Positions 28,341 through 37,152 of a DNA stretch of 64,000 bases are shown here, piece by piece (positions within the stretch are counted from its first letter, which is position 1; the number at the start of each line of letters is the position of its first letter). The position numbers and the translations under genes were made by a program. Source of the stretch: Trinickia sp. Y13 (GTDB lineage: Bacteria > Pseudomonadota > Gammaproteobacteria > Burkholderiales > Burkholderiaceae); assembly GCF_029522115.1 (NCBI RefSeq), contig NZ_JAKWFK010000002.1, positions 310,001 to 374,000 on the forward strand. The letters are read 5' to 3'. The notes under the pieces were generated by a model. That model did not search any database. It was not told where the DNA came from and worked only from the letters and a program-made list of their open reading frames with translations.

Positions 28341-29450
28341 TCACGCGGGAGCGGCCTCGCGAGGTGGAACGGCGGCGCGGCCAAGTCGGCTGGAAGCGGT
28401 TCGAAAGTTTAGCACAACGACGAGCAGCAGTAGGACCGCGGCCCCGCCGTTGTGCGCCACGGCGATCGGCAACGGCCATTGCAGCACGATGTTCGACAGG
28501 CCCGTCGCAAACTGCAGCGCCAGCACGATCAACACGCCCGTCGCCGGCCGGCGCAGCGATTCGAAGCGGCGCATCTTCCAGGCGAGCGCGGCCAGATAGA
28601 CGAGCACGACGAACGCGAAGGTGCGATGCGTCCAATGAATCGCGACGAGGGCATCTTGCGTAATGACTTCGCCGTCGCCCGTCATGCCGAGCGCACGCCA
28701 CAGGTGAAACCCTTGCGCGAAATTCATGGACGGCACCCATTGCCCGTTGCAGGTTGGAAAGTCGGTACAGGCGAGCACAGCATAATTCGTGCTCACCCAG
28801 CCGCCGAGCGCCAGTTGAACCACGAGCAGGGCGAGCCCCGCGAGCGCGGCGGCGCGATAGCGCGCGATTTGCGGCTCGTAGGCGGGCATCGGCGTCAAGC
28901 GGGCGGCAAACCACGCCAGCGCTCCGAGCAGCGTCAAACCTAGCAGCAGATGAGTGGTGACGATCACGGGTTGCAATTTCATCGTCACGGTCCATGCGCC
29001 GAATATCCCTTGGACGACGATCAGTAGCAGCAGCGACGTGGGCCACCACGGCGACACCGTCAGCGCCTTGCGCTTGATGCGCGCCACCCAGGCGCTTGCG
29101 GTCTGGGCGATGATGAGCACGCCGATCGCCATCGCGAAATAGCGATGGATCATCTCGATCCAGGCCTTCATGAGGCTGACCGGCCCGCTCGGCATGGCCG
29201 CATGCGCGGCTGCAATCTGCGCGTGCGCCAGGAACGGCGAGGCCGTGCCGTAGCAACCGGGCCAGTCCGGGCAACCCAGGCCCGAATCGGTCAAGCGCGT
29301 GAACCCGCCGAACATGATCAGATCGAGCGTGAGAAAAGTCGTGACCCACACGAGCTTGCGAAACTTGTCGTCGCTCGCCTTGATCCAGACATAGCTCAGC
29401 GGAAGCAACGCGATGCATAGCCCAGTCGCGGCGAGTTGCAGCAAAAACAT
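28341..29450 (-). CDS. ctaA: Heme A synthase (COX15/CtaA)
   Basis: CtaA oxidises the methyl group of heme O to the formyl group of heme A in the inner membrane. The 369-residue protein has eight predicted helices; conserved elements are [21 protein letters not shown] near residues 50-70, EMIHRYFAM with a heme His, [10 protein letters not shown] and [10 protein letters not shown] with another His. The start at 29450 has GGAGGT seven bases upstream; a TTG five codons earlier overlaps that site. It is followed by ctaB four bases later. Confidence 0.95.
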   Translation of the reverse strand: MFLLQLAATGLCIALLPLSYVWIKASDDKFRKLVWVTTFLTLDLIMFGGFTRLTDSGLGCPDWPGCYGTASPFLAHAQIAAAHAAMPSGPVSLMKAWIEMIHRYFAMAIGVLIIAQTASAWVARIKRKALTVSPWWPTSLLLLIVVQGIFGAWTVTMKLQPVIVTTHLLLGLTLLGALAWFAARLTPMPAYEPQIARYRAAALAGLALLVVQLALGGWVSTNYAVLACTDFPTCNGQWVPSMNFAQGFHLWRALGMTGDGEVITQDALVAIHWTHRTFAFVVLVYLAALAWKMRRFESLRRPATGVLIVLALQFATGLSNIVLQWPLPIAVAHNGGAAVLLLLVVVLNFRTASSRLGRAAVPPREAAPA

Positions 29451-29486
29451 CGGGATGACCTCCAACCAATCGGCGCGCCCGGGGCG

Positions 29487-30146
29487 TCAGCCGATACTCG
29501 ACGAACTCAAGAGCTTGCTGATGTCGCGCTTGATCTTGCTCGGATCCGGGTGAGCCGGAAAGCGCATCATCAAATTGCCGTTGGGATCGACGAGATAAAT
29601 GTGATCGGTATCGCGCGTGCCCGCCTCGGTCGGCAGCCAAGCCGCCAACGCCGCGGGATCCGCGATCAGCTTGCGCGTGTCCGGATAGGCTTGCTCGATG
29701 GCGGGCGGCACGGCATCGGCGTCCGTGCGCAGCCAAACCGTGACGATGCGTTCGCGTTCGCCGGCCTGCGTCGCGCGAATCTGGCGCATGAAATAGAGCT
29801 TGGTCGCGCACGCTTGATCGCACGCGCTGCGATCGACGCTGATCATAAGCCAGCGCCCGCGCAGCGATGCGAGGGCCATCGGCTTGTTCGCTTCGTCTTT
29901 GACGATGAGCGCCTCGGAGATCGGGCGCTGAGGATCGATCAGTGTGCCGTAATTGGTGGCGCCGCCCTTCGGCTTGAGCACGTAGTACGTGAAATACGAA
30001 GCAATCACGGGGGCCGCGCAGACGAGCGCAATGAGCAGCACCATCCATCGGCCACGAGTCCACGAGCCGCGCTCTGCCGTAGCGCCGCGCGCGCGCGCCG
30101 TGCTGGCAGGGCCACTCTCCTTCATGAGTTCAGATGACTTCGACAA
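29487..30146 (-). CDS. SCO-like membrane-anchored thioredoxin-fold protein of the oxidase cluster
   Basis: This 219-residue protein has a polar N-terminus, one membrane helix (WMVLLIALVCAAPVIASYFTYY, about 34-55) and a periplasmic domain with thioredoxin-like order. LRGRWLMISVDRSACDQACATKLYFMRQIR carries a Cys-x3-Cys pair, and HIYLVDPNGNLMMRFP resembles the Sco C-terminal region. The CxxxC spacing and cluster position between surf1 and ctaA suggest a copper or redox assembly factor, but a Sco-type third ligand His is not obvious. The start is TTG 30146 with GAGAGGA upstream; ATG 30125 is the alternative. Confidence 0.8.
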   Translation of the reverse strand: MSKSSELMKESGPASTARARGATAERGSWTRGRWMVLLIALVCAAPVIASYFTYYVLKPKGGATNYGTLIDPQRPISEALIVKDEANKPMALASLRGRWLMISVDRSACDQACATKLYFMRQIRATQAGERERIVTVWLRTDADAVPPAIEQAYPDTRKLIADPAALAAWLPTEAGTRDTDHIYLVDPNGNLMMRFPAHPDPSKIKRDISKLLSSSSIG

Positions 30147-30158
30147 CGTAATGTCCTC

Positions 30159-30863
30159 TCAAGATTCTTTCTTCGCGGCGCGCCTGGCGGCGTACAAGCC
30201 GAATCCCAGCGCCGCGGCCGCCATGCCCCACCATTGCAGCATGTACCCGTAATTGCGCTCGACGCCCATCGCGGGTGCGGGCCAGTCGCGAACGAGCCCG
30301 TCGCCGTCATCGCTCGTTTGGTCGATGACGAACGGCTGCAAAGCGAGCCCCGTCTCCGCCGCGAATGCGGCGACGTCCAGGTTCTGCCGAATTTGCTGAT
30401 GCGCGGCCGAACCGCCCTCTCCCAGCTCGAAGGCCTGCGATGCGTTAGCGCGCGCAATGCCTTCGATCGTGACCTCGCTCGATGGCGTCCGATACGGCGC
30501 CATCGCCGTGCGCACGTCGGCGTTGCGCGGCAGCCAGCCGCGATTGACGAGCACGTAACCGCCGCCCGCCAGCTGCAGCGGCATCACGACGTAAAAGCCT
30601 GGCCGGTCTTGGTAAGGCCGGTTGTCGAGATAGACGACGCGCTCCGGCAGGAAGCGCCCGACCGCTCTGACGCGATGATAAACAATCGACGCGACCGCAA
30701 TGGGCTCGGCGCCGACCGGCTGCGCGGGAGCATGCTCGTAGCGCTCGATCTGCGCCTGCAGCGCCTCCTTCTGATGCGCGCGGTCACGCTGCCAAAAACC
30801 GAGCCGGATCGTCACGGCCATGACGAGCGCAATGAGCAGGGCGGGGACTAGGCGGATCTTCAT
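30159..30863 (-). CDS. SURF1-family cytochrome oxidase assembly protein
   Basis: Surf1 proteins assist heme A insertion into oxidase subunit I. The 234-residue protein has the two-helix architecture: an N-terminal helix (VPALLIALVMAVTIRLGFWQRDRAHQKEAL, the classical WQ.R motif) and a C-terminal helix after NYGYMLQWWGMA. The periplasmic domain has VYLDNRPYQDRPGFYVVMPLQL and VLVNRGWLPRNAD. ATG 30863 fits the family start; an upstream ATG only adds low-complexity sequence. It ends 12 bases before the SCO-like gene. Confidence 0.94.
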   Translation of the reverse strand: MKIRLVPALLIALVMAVTIRLGFWQRDRAHQKEALQAQIERYEHAPAQPVGAEPIAVASIVYHRVRAVGRFLPERVVYLDNRPYQDRPGFYVVMPLQLAGGGYVLVNRGWLPRNADVRTAMAPYRTPSSEVTIEGIARANASQAFELGEGGSAAHQQIRQNLDVAAFAAETGLALQPFVIDQTSDDGDGLVRDWPAPAMGVERNYGYMLQWWGMAAAALGFGLYAARRAAKKES

Positions 30864-31022
30864 ACTCGTACCGGGCACACGGCGCATGCCGCATTGAGAA
30901 GGCCGTGCGCCCGCAGCAAGCGCACGAGTTGCGCCTCGCCCTCGCACGGCGCGCGATTGCCGCGCGCGAGTGCGATAATTGCATCGGTTGTTTTATGTCG
31001 ATTTCGGATATCGGTTGGTTCC

Positions 31023-31232
31023 ATGCACATTCTCGTAGCTGTCGCTTTCGCCCTCATCGTCGCCAGTATGGTGTCGGCGCTCTATTTCATGATGCACGAC
31101 CGCGGCAAGACCAAGCGAATGGTCTGGTCGCTCGCCACCCGCGTCGGGCTCTCCATTTCGCTGTTCCTCTTCCTCTGGCTCGCACATTGGCTCGGCTGGA
31201 TTCAGTACAGCCAGGTGCCGCTCGGCCGCTAA
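31023..31232 (+). CDS. Twin-transmembrane protein, DUF2909 family
   Basis: A 69-residue protein with two membrane helices (about 3-23 and 42-62) separated by a basic loop MMHDRGKTKRMVWSLATRVG. DUF2909 proteins are typically encoded within or beside cox clusters of beta- and gammaproteobacteria; their function is not known. It is the only plus-strand gene in the cluster and is divergent from surf1, 160 bases apart. Confidence 0.88.
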   Translation: MHILVAVAFALIVASMVSALYFMMHDRGKTKRMVWSLATRVGLSISLFLFLWLAHWLGWIQYSQVPLGR

Positions 31233-31361
31233 GCGGGGCGATCGCACACTGAGCGACCGCGTCCGAACGCGCCAGCGTGCGCTAGGACGTGGCACCATGC
31301 GGCCCGCTCGCCGCACCTTCCGCCGCCAATCGCTGCGACATCTTGCCGCAGCCTTCCTGCC

Positions 31362-31400
31362 AGAAACACAAACGCCGCCTCGATCGACTCGAAGGCGGCG
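31362..31400 (-). terminator. Hairpin terminator downstream of ctaE
   Basis: CGCCGCCT (31373-31380) pairs with AGGCGGCG (31393-31400). On the minus strand a T-rich TTTGTGTTT follows. It lies about 100 bases past the ctaE stop and probably ends the ctaC-to-ctaE transcript. Confidence 0.65.
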
Positions 31401-31500
31401 CGCGCCGGTCAAGGCCCCAGGATTTGATCGCGACACATCGCCCGTGGGCGATGCACCTCTAGCGCGTCCCGCGTACGGCGGGACGAACCTCGCACCTTTG

Positions 31501-32358
31501 TTACAGCCAATAGACGACGACGTACAGGCCGAGCCAAACGACGTCGACGAAGTGCCAATACCACGCGGCGCCTTCGAATGCGAAGTGGTGATCGGCGGTG
31601 AAGTGGCCCCGGATCAAGCGCACGAGCACGACCGTGAGCATCGTGCCGCCGAGGAACACGTGAAAGCCGTGAAAGCCCGTCAGCAGGAAGAAGGTCGAAC
31701 CGTACACACCCGAGGACAAGGTCAGATTCAACTCGTTGTACGCGTGGACGTATTCGAACGCTTGCAAGAACAGGAAGCACACACCCAGTGCGACCGTTGC
31801 GGCAAGCCAGGCGATGGCCTTGGTCCGATGGTTGTCGCGCAGCGCATGATGCGACACGGTGAGCGTCGCGCCCGAGCTCAGCAGCAACGCCGTGTTGATC
31901 GTCGGCACGGGCCACGGCACCATCGCCTTGAAGTGGCCGGCAAGAGCGGCCGGTCCCTCGTTGGGCCAAACGGCCGTGAAGTCGGGCCAAATGAGCTTGT
32001 AGTCGAGGCTGCCCAGCTCATGCAGTGCGATCATCCGCGCGTAGAACAACGCCCCGAAAAACGCGCCGAAGAACATGACTTCGGAGAAGATGAACCAGCT
32101 CATGCTCCAGCGGTACGAAGTGTCGACGCGCTTGCCGTACATGCCGCTTTCCGACTCGGAAATCGCGTCGCCGAACCAGTGCCACAGCACGAAGAGCAGC
32201 CACAGCAAGCCCGCGAACATCGTGTACGGAGCCCAAGGCGTATCGTTGATCCAAAGCGCCAACGACCCGAGCATGACCAAGACGCCGATCGACGCCGTGA
32301 CCGGGTGTCGAGACGGGTTCGGCACGAAGTAATACGGGCTCTCGTTTTGACCGCTCAT
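31501..32358 (-). CDS. ctaE: Cytochrome c oxidase subunit III
   Basis: Subunit III supports proton uptake and stability of the aa3 oxidase core. The 285-residue protein has seven predicted helices with MSWFIFSEVMFFGAFFGALFYAR, SSGATLTVSHHALR, GFHGFHVFLGGTMLTVVLVR and the C-terminal AAWYWHFVDVVWLGLYVVVYW. It begins MSGQNESPYYFVPNPSRHP. It is downstream of the DUF2970 gene and the broken ctaG. Confidence 0.96.
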   Translation of the reverse strand: MSGQNESPYYFVPNPSRHPVTASIGVLVMLGSLALWINDTPWAPYTMFAGLLWLLFVLWHWFGDAISESESGMYGKRVDTSYRWSMSWFIFSEVMFFGAFFGALFYARMIALHELGSLDYKLIWPDFTAVWPNEGPAALAGHFKAMVPWPVPTINTALLLSSGATLTVSHHALRDNHRTKAIAWLAATVALGVCFLFLQAFEYVHAYNELNLTLSSGVYGSTFFLLTGFHGFHVFLGGTMLTVVLVRLIRGHFTADHHFAFEGAAWYWHFVDVVWLGLYVVVYWL

Positions 32359-32481
32359 TGTTGATTCTCCACTTCAGTCCAGTTATGCAGTATCCGGCGG
32401 CGCGTCGACGCCCCGTAGGAAGTCCCCTTGGGGGTACCGCGCCGCTTCGCTTTTTTAAATTGCCTCGCCCGGCCCACCCGA

Positions 32482-32688
32482 TCAACTCACGACCGCATGC
32501 ACGATCGCGATCAGCACGGCGATGAAGACGGCCGCCGCGATCAGCCCCGCTGCAATCAGATGCAACGGGTTCAGTTGCATGTCGGCCTCGTGATCGGTCC
32601 GGCGCCGCACGCCGAAAAACGACCACAGCACCGCTTTCATCGTCCTGGCGAAGCTACTCTTTCCGCCTGCGGTCATTGCCGTCTCCAT
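32482..32688 (-). CDS. DUF2970 small membrane protein
   Basis: A 68-residue protein with basic N-terminus (SSFARTMKAVLWSFFGVRRR) and one C-terminal helix (LHLIAAGLIAAAVFIAVLIAIVHAVV). This family is found between ctaG and ctaE in betaproteobacteria; its role is unknown. The start at 32688 has GAGGA upstream, inside the end of the ctaG remnant region; the genes are 16 bases apart. Confidence 0.85.
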   Translation of the reverse strand: METAMTAGGKSSFARTMKAVLWSFFGVRRRTDHEADMQLNPLHLIAAGLIAAAVFIAVLIAIVHAVVS

Positions 32689-32704
32689 GACATCCTCACT
32701 TGCA

Positions 32705-33177
32705 TCAAGCACCGCGCGCGAGCGCGACTGCCTTCAACGCCACCCTCGCCTGCGTGGCCCCGCTTTGCGCCGTCTTGCCCGCCGGTACGTCGAGCTCGAA
32801 AAACGTGTCCGACAGCGTGATCGTCCTCACGTCGCGCGGCAGCTTCGGATGGACGTAAAACACAACAGGCATCTCGCGCGACGCATGCGCCGGGAGCGTC
32901 TGCTGCGTAAAGCAAAAGCGGTCGACCTTCTTGAAGTACCCGGCCGCCAGTTGCGGCGCGTGGCTCGGAATGGTCTGCGCACTCACCGCGCGGTTCTGCT
33001 CGTTCGTCACGTGATACTTCACTACCGTCACTTGGCCGGGGTGAACGTCGAGACCGTTGCTCTCCGGCGTGAACCGGAGCGGGCCGCGCGCGTTCGCATG
33101 GCGATCAGCTTCACGAGCATCGATCGGTTGAACGATCTGAACGACCGATCCGACTCGAGCGGCGTACGCGTCGACAT
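32705..33177 (-). pseudogene. ctaG: Cytochrome c oxidase assembly protein CtaG (Cox11), internally deleted and frameshifted
   Basis: CtaG/Cox11 normally inserts copper into the CuB site of subunit I. Here ATG 33177 opens a correct CtaG N-terminus (MSTRTPLESDRSF, then SMLVKLIA), but this frame breaks near 33100 and stops at TGA 33028-33030 after 49 residues. The C-terminal half continues in another frame as ANARGPLRFTPESNGLDVHPG to a stop at 32705. The segment between, expected to hold the membrane helix and PLYRAIC-type region, is missing; about 130-150 bases are absent and the total (473) is not a multiple of three. The remnant also has RFCF where the copper-binding CFCF is expected, SDTFFE for SYTFFE and PSHAP for PSYAP. 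Decay is the simplest reading; assembly error is the alternative. Confidence 0.85.
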
Positions 33178-33207
33178 TCTCTTCCTCACTACACGTGCAA
33201 CCGCGGC

Positions 33208-33339
33208 TCAGTGAGACAGCCACTGATTCAGAACGGCGCCCAAAAAGAAGACGGCGACGACGACGAGCAAAATCAAGCCGAGCCGCAGGTTGCCCGCACG
33301 CACTTGCGCCGGCGTACGTCTTTTTTGTGGGTGGTTCAT
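33208..33339 (-). CDS. Cytochrome oxidase small assembly protein
   Basis: A 43-residue single-helix protein: MNHPQKRRTPAQVRAGN, then the helix LRLGLILLVVVAVFFLGAVL and a short tail ending WLSH. Such small proteins occur between ctaD and ctaG in betaproteobacteria and are annotated as oxidase assembly factors on position; the mechanism is unknown. The gene is intact, although ctaG, 30 bases downstream, is broken. Confidence 0.85.
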   Translation of the reverse strand: MNHPQKRRTPAQVRAGNLRLGLILLVVVAVFFLGAVLNQWLSH

Positions 33340-33410
33340 CGTCTATTTCGTTACCGAGCCGAACGCGGCGGACCGCGCCCGGCTCTGCTTTCCAGACCAC
33401 CGCTAGGGCA

Positions 33411-33444
33411 GCCGGCGCCTGCTTGCTTCTAGGCAGGCGCCGGC
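33411..33444 (-). repeat. Strong hairpin between ctaD and the small assembly gene
   Basis: GCCGGCGCCTGC (33411-33422) and GCAGGCGCCGGC (33433-33444) are perfect 12-bp inverted arms around a 10-base loop. It starts 24 bases after the ctaD stop on the minus strand and has no T run. Confidence 0.8.
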
Positions 33445-33468
33445 CGGCCAGCGGCGGCGCACATCGAT

Positions 33469-35076
33469 TCACTCGACCGTGGGCGGATTCTCGAACGTAT
33501 GGAACGGAGCCGGGCTCGGCACCGTCCACTCGAGCCCCGTTGCGCCGTCCCACGGCTTGTCGGCCGCTTTCTCGAGTTCGCCGCCGCCGCGATAAGCCGG
33601 CAGCACGACGGCGAACAGGAAGTAGACCTGCGCCAAACCGAAACCGAACGCGCCGATCGACACGACCTGGTTCCAGTCCGTGAACTGCGCCGGGTAATCG
33701 GCATAGCGACGCGGCATGCCGGCAAGCCCGACGAAATGCATCGGGAAGAAGGCCAGGTTGAAGAAGATCATCGACGCCCAGAAGTGGATCTTGCCGCGCG
33801 TCTCGTTGTACATCCAGCCCGTCCACTTCGGCGCCCAGTAGTACCAGCCCGCGAACAGCGCGAACAGCGATCCGGCCACGAGCACGTAGTGGAAGTGCGC
33901 CACCACGAAATACGTGCCGTGGTATTGGATGTCGAGCGGCGCCATCGCCAGCATCAGGCCCGTGAACCCGCCCATCGTGAACACGAACAGGAAGCCGATT
34001 GCGAACAGCATAGGCGTTTCGAACGACAGCGAGCCGCGCCACATCGTCGCCAGCCAGTTGAACACCTTCACGCCCGTGGGCACCGCGATCAGCATCGTCG
34101 AGTACATGAAGAACAACTGACCCGTGACCGGCATGCCCGTCACGAACATGTGGTGCGCCCACACCATGAACGAGAGAATCGCGATCGACGCCGTGGCGTA
34201 GACCATCGAGCTATAGCCGAACAGCGGCTTGCGCGAAAACGCCGGGATCACCTGCGACACGATCCCGAACGCCGGCAAGATCATGATGTAAACCTCGGGG
34301 TGCCCGAAGAACCAGAAAATGTGCTGGTACATCACCGGATCGCCGCCGCCGGCGGCGTTGAAGAACGACGTGCCGAAGTGCCGGTCGAACAGCACCATCG
34401 TGATCGCGCCCGCGAGCACCGGCATCACCGCGATCAGCAGATACGCCGTGATGAGCCAAGTCCACACGAACATCGGCATCTTCATGAGCGTCATGCCGGG
34501 CGCGCGCATGTTCAGGATCGTCACGATGATATTGATCGAGCCCATGATCGACGACGCACCCATGATATGGACCGCGAAAATCGCGAAGTCCATGCCGGGG
34601 CCCATCTGCGTCGAGAGCGGCGCGTAAAGCGTCCAGCCCGCGGCCGTCGCGCCGCCCGGCGCGAAGAACGAGCCGACGAGCAAGCTCGCCGCCACCGGCA
34701 ACAGCCAGAAGCTGAAGTTGTTCATGCGCGCGAACGCCATATCGGCCGCGCCGATCTGCAACGGAATCATCCAGTTCGCGAAGCCGACGAAGGCCGGCAT
34801 GATCGCGCCGAACACCATGATGAGGCCGTGCATCGTGGTGAGCTGATTGAAGAACTCGGGACGCATGATCTGCAGGCCCGGTTCGAACAGCTCCGCTCGG
34901 ATCATCAGCGCCGCGACGCCGCCCGAGAGAAACATCGTGAACGAGAACAGCAGGTACATCGTTCCGATGTCCTTGTGATTGGTGGCGAACAGCCACCGGC
35001 GCCAGCCATGCGGCGCGGCGTGCGCATGGTCGTCATGGCCATGGCCCGCGGCTACATCGTGTCCGATGCTAGACAT
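33469..35076 (-). CDS. ctaD: Cytochrome c oxidase subunit I (aa3 type)
   Basis: Subunit I holds heme a, heme a3 and CuB and pumps protons. The 535-residue protein has twelve helices, with TMHGLIMVFGAIMP (heme a His), the CuB segment HIFWFFGHPEVYIMILPAFG with the Tyr of the His-Tyr crosslink, HHMFVTGMP, and GTYFVVAHFHYVLVAGS (heme a3/a His). Residues look intact. A His-rich N-terminus (GHDVAAGHGHDDHAHAAPHG) precedes helix I. It lies 34 bases downstream of ctaC. Confidence 0.97.
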   Translation of the reverse strand: MSSIGHDVAAGHGHDDHAHAAPHGWRRWLFATNHKDIGTMYLLFSFTMFLSGGVAALMIRAELFEPGLQIMRPEFFNQLTTMHGLIMVFGAIMPAFVGFANWMIPLQIGAADMAFARMNNFSFWLLPVAASLLVGSFFAPGGATAAGWTLYAPLSTQMGPGMDFAIFAVHIMGASSIMGSINIIVTILNMRAPGMTLMKMPMFVWTWLITAYLLIAVMPVLAGAITMVLFDRHFGTSFFNAAGGGDPVMYQHIFWFFGHPEVYIMILPAFGIVSQVIPAFSRKPLFGYSSMVYATASIAILSFMVWAHHMFVTGMPVTGQLFFMYSTMLIAVPTGVKVFNWLATMWRGSLSFETPMLFAIGFLFVFTMGGFTGLMLAMAPLDIQYHGTYFVVAHFHYVLVAGSLFALFAGWYYWAPKWTGWMYNETRGKIHFWASMIFFNLAFFPMHFVGLAGMPRRYADYPAQFTDWNQVVSIGAFGFGLAQVYFLFAVVLPAYRGGGELEKAADKPWDGATGLEWTVPSPAPFHTFENPPTVE

Positions 35077-35110
35077 GAGAATCTCCTAATGCAAATAGTG
35101 CGGCGACACG

Positions 35111-36454
35111 TCAAGCCGCCGGGGCGGTGCGCACGGCGACCGCTTCCGGCTGATTCGTACCCACGCGGTTGGCCAGCGTGGCGCGGGCAGCGCCAAGTGA
35201 AGCCGTCGGGCCGCTCGCTGCGGCACCGCTTGCCGCAGCCGCGCCGCTCGCAGCCGCCGGGGCGGCCGCGCCCGAGAGGTGATCGCCGCCTTCAGGCATC
35301 TTGCCGTTGCGAGCGTCGGCAACTTGCTTGGGTTGCAAGATGTCGCCCGTGTGATTGCCCCACGAATTGCGCTCGAACGTGATGACCGAAGCGATCTCGA
35401 CGTCGTTCAGGGTTTTGCCCCAGGTCGGCATCGCATTCTTGCCGTTCAGCACGATGCTCACGTGATTGGCGATCGGGCCGTTGACGATTTTGCTGCCGTC
35501 GAGCGCCGGGAACGCGCCCGCGCCCTTGCCCGTCGGCTGGTGGCACACCGCGCAGTTCGCCTTGTAGACTTGGCCGCCCCGCTGCATCAGTTCGGCCAGC
35601 GAATACGTCTTGTTCGGATCGTCGTTCGCGTTCGCCATCTTCTTCTTTTGGTCGTCGACCCACTTGGCGTAGTCGTCGTCGGACAGCACCGTCACGACCA
35701 CCGGCATGAACGCATGCTCCTTGCCGCACAGCTCCGTGCAGAAGCCGCGGAAGGTGCCGGTCTTCTCGGCTTTGAACCAGGTGTCGCGCACGAAGCCCGG
35801 AATCGCGTCTTGCTTGACGCCGAATGCCGGCACGTACCACGAGTGAACGACGTCGTTCGCCGTCGTGATGATGCGGATCTTCTTGCCGACCGGGACGACG
35901 AGCGGATTGTCGACTTCCTGCAGGTACGTATCGGTGATCGGGGCCTGGCCATTCACCTCGGTGCGCGGCGTGGTGAGCGTGGAGAAGAAGTTGATGCCTT
36001 CGCCCGGACCCTTGACGTAGTCATAGGCCCACTTCCACTGGTAGCCCGTGACTTTGACCGTGAGATCGGCGTTGCTCGTGTCCTTCATCGCGACGACCGT
36101 TTTGGTGGCCGGCAGCGCCATGAGCACGACGATGACGAACGGCACGATCGTCCAAATGATTTCGACGGTGGTGCTTTCGTGGAAATTGGCAGCCTTGTGC
36201 CCCTTCGACTTGCGATGCTTGAAGATCGAATAGAACATCACGCCGAAGACGCCGACGAAGATCACCGTGCACAGCAGCAACATCATCATGTGCAGGTGAT
36301 ACAGCTCTTCGGCGATTTTCGTCACGGGCGGCTGGAAATTGATTTCGTTGACGGCGGGGCCGCCCGGACTATCGCCGACTGCCAAGGCAGCATGCGCGCT
36401 GAGCAGCCCGCACGACGCCAGCACGCCCATCAGGGCTCGCTTGATTGTTTTCAT
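35111..36454 (-). CDS. ctaC: Cytochrome c oxidase subunit II with fused cytochrome c domain
   Basis: Subunit II accepts electrons at the CuA centre. The 447-residue precursor has a signal peptide (ending near AALA, about 25), two helices, the cupredoxin domain with CTELCGKEHAFM (CuA ligands, about 237-248), and a C-terminal cytochrome c with heme-binding CAVCH near residue 300. The tail after about 385 is Ala/Ser-rich and low-complexity. The start at 36454 is the family start; an ATG eight codons earlier adds no conserved sequence. It is the first structural gene of the oxidase unit. Confidence 0.96.
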   Translation of the reverse strand: MKTIKRALMGVLASCGLLSAHAALAVGDSPGGPAVNEINFQPPVTKIAEELYHLHMMMLLLCTVIFVGVFGVMFYSIFKHRKSKGHKAANFHESTTVEIIWTIVPFVIVVLMALPATKTVVAMKDTSNADLTVKVTGYQWKWAYDYVKGPGEGINFFSTLTTPRTEVNGQAPITDTYLQEVDNPLVVPVGKKIRIITTANDVVHSWYVPAFGVKQDAIPGFVRDTWFKAEKTGTFRGFCTELCGKEHAFMPVVVTVLSDDDYAKWVDDQKKKMANANDDPNKTYSLAELMQRGGQVYKANCAVCHQPTGKGAGAFPALDGSKIVNGPIANHVSIVLNGKNAMPTWGKTLNDVEIASVITFERNSWGNHTGDILQPKQVADARNGKMPEGGDHLSGAAAPAAASGAAAASGAAASGPTASLGAARATLANRVGTNQPEAVAVRTAPAA

Positions 36455-36556
36455 AGCTTCCTTACCCAAAATTTCCATTCAAACCCTCGCCCCCGCCGAT
36501 GGCCGGCCCGATTCGCATCAACCGCATGCATCGACCGCGCAAGCGCCGCCCCCCCT

Positions 36557-37033
36557 TCAACCGCACGCGCCAAGCGCCGAGCGCAACTCACGCGCGAACG
36601 ACGCACGCCGGTATTGCGCGAGATGCACGCCGACCACGACCGCTTGCCCGCGCGATACGACCTTGACCGGATCGCGCGGCGACGCACCGTGCTCGACCCG
36701 CACCCAACGCGGATTGAATTCGAATTGCGTCAACCGCTGCGCGCTCATCTGCTCGATCACGAGCCGGTTCGGGTAGAGCCGGATACGCTCGTAATCGATC
36801 GTATGGCGCGCATGAATCACGAACGCGACACCGACCACCAGCAATTCGATGCCCGTGAACGGCACCACCGGCCACGCGCCGCGCAAGACGAGCGACGCCG
36901 CAATGGCCGAAGAAAACAAGGCCAAAGACGCATAGAACAAAACGAACTGCCGTGGCGAAACCGAGCAATTGCGCTTCATCAGCCAATCTCGAACGACGGG
37001 CTCCGCCTCCGTCTGCAGGGTTGCTGCCGCCAT
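36557..37033 (-). CDS. DUF2244 integral membrane protein
   Basis: A 158-residue protein with two adjacent helices (FVLFYASLALFSSAIAASLVL and VVPFTGIELLVVGVAFVIHA) and a C-terminal soluble part with YERIRLYPNRLVIEQ and FEFNPRWVRVEH, which are typical of DUF2244. It often precedes ctaC in betaproteobacteria; function unknown. ATG 37033 was preferred because upstream sequence includes the promoter. Confidence 0.88.
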   Translation of the reverse strand: MAAATLQTEAEPVVRDWLMKRNCSVSPRQFVLFYASLALFSSAIAASLVLRGAWPVVPFTGIELLVVGVAFVIHARHTIDYERIRLYPNRLVIEQMSAQRLTQFEFNPRWVRVEHGASPRDPVKVVSRGQAVVVGVHLAQYRRASFARELRSALGACG

Positions 37034-37123
37034 CGCCGCCTCCTGCGCATGCCATTGAGCACACCGCGCTTTTCGGGGCCTGCCGCCCCGTGATGTGGGG
37101 ATCTCCGGGCGACAAACTGACGC

Positions 37124-37152
37124 ATTATAGGCGGGTTCAATGGCATCCACAA
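37124..37152 (-). promoter_or_regulatory. Sigma-70-like promoter of DUF2244 and the oxidase unit
   Basis: On the minus strand, TTGTGG (37147-37152), 17 bases, then consensus TATAAT (37124-37129), giving a start near 37117, about 84 bases before the DUF2244 gene. The remaining sequence of the 37034-37343 gap shows no gene. Confidence 0.6.

Noticed and set aside
32705-33177. ctaG read as a normal gene with an alternative start for its C-terminal half
   Set aside because: No start with a ribosome site lies in that frame, and a product without the membrane anchor and full CFCF motif would not be a working Cox11.
33499-35382. 627-codon plus-strand open frame opposite ctaD and ctaC
   Set aside because: The translation is mostly Arg, His, Glu and Asp, as expected antisense to hydrophobic membrane genes.
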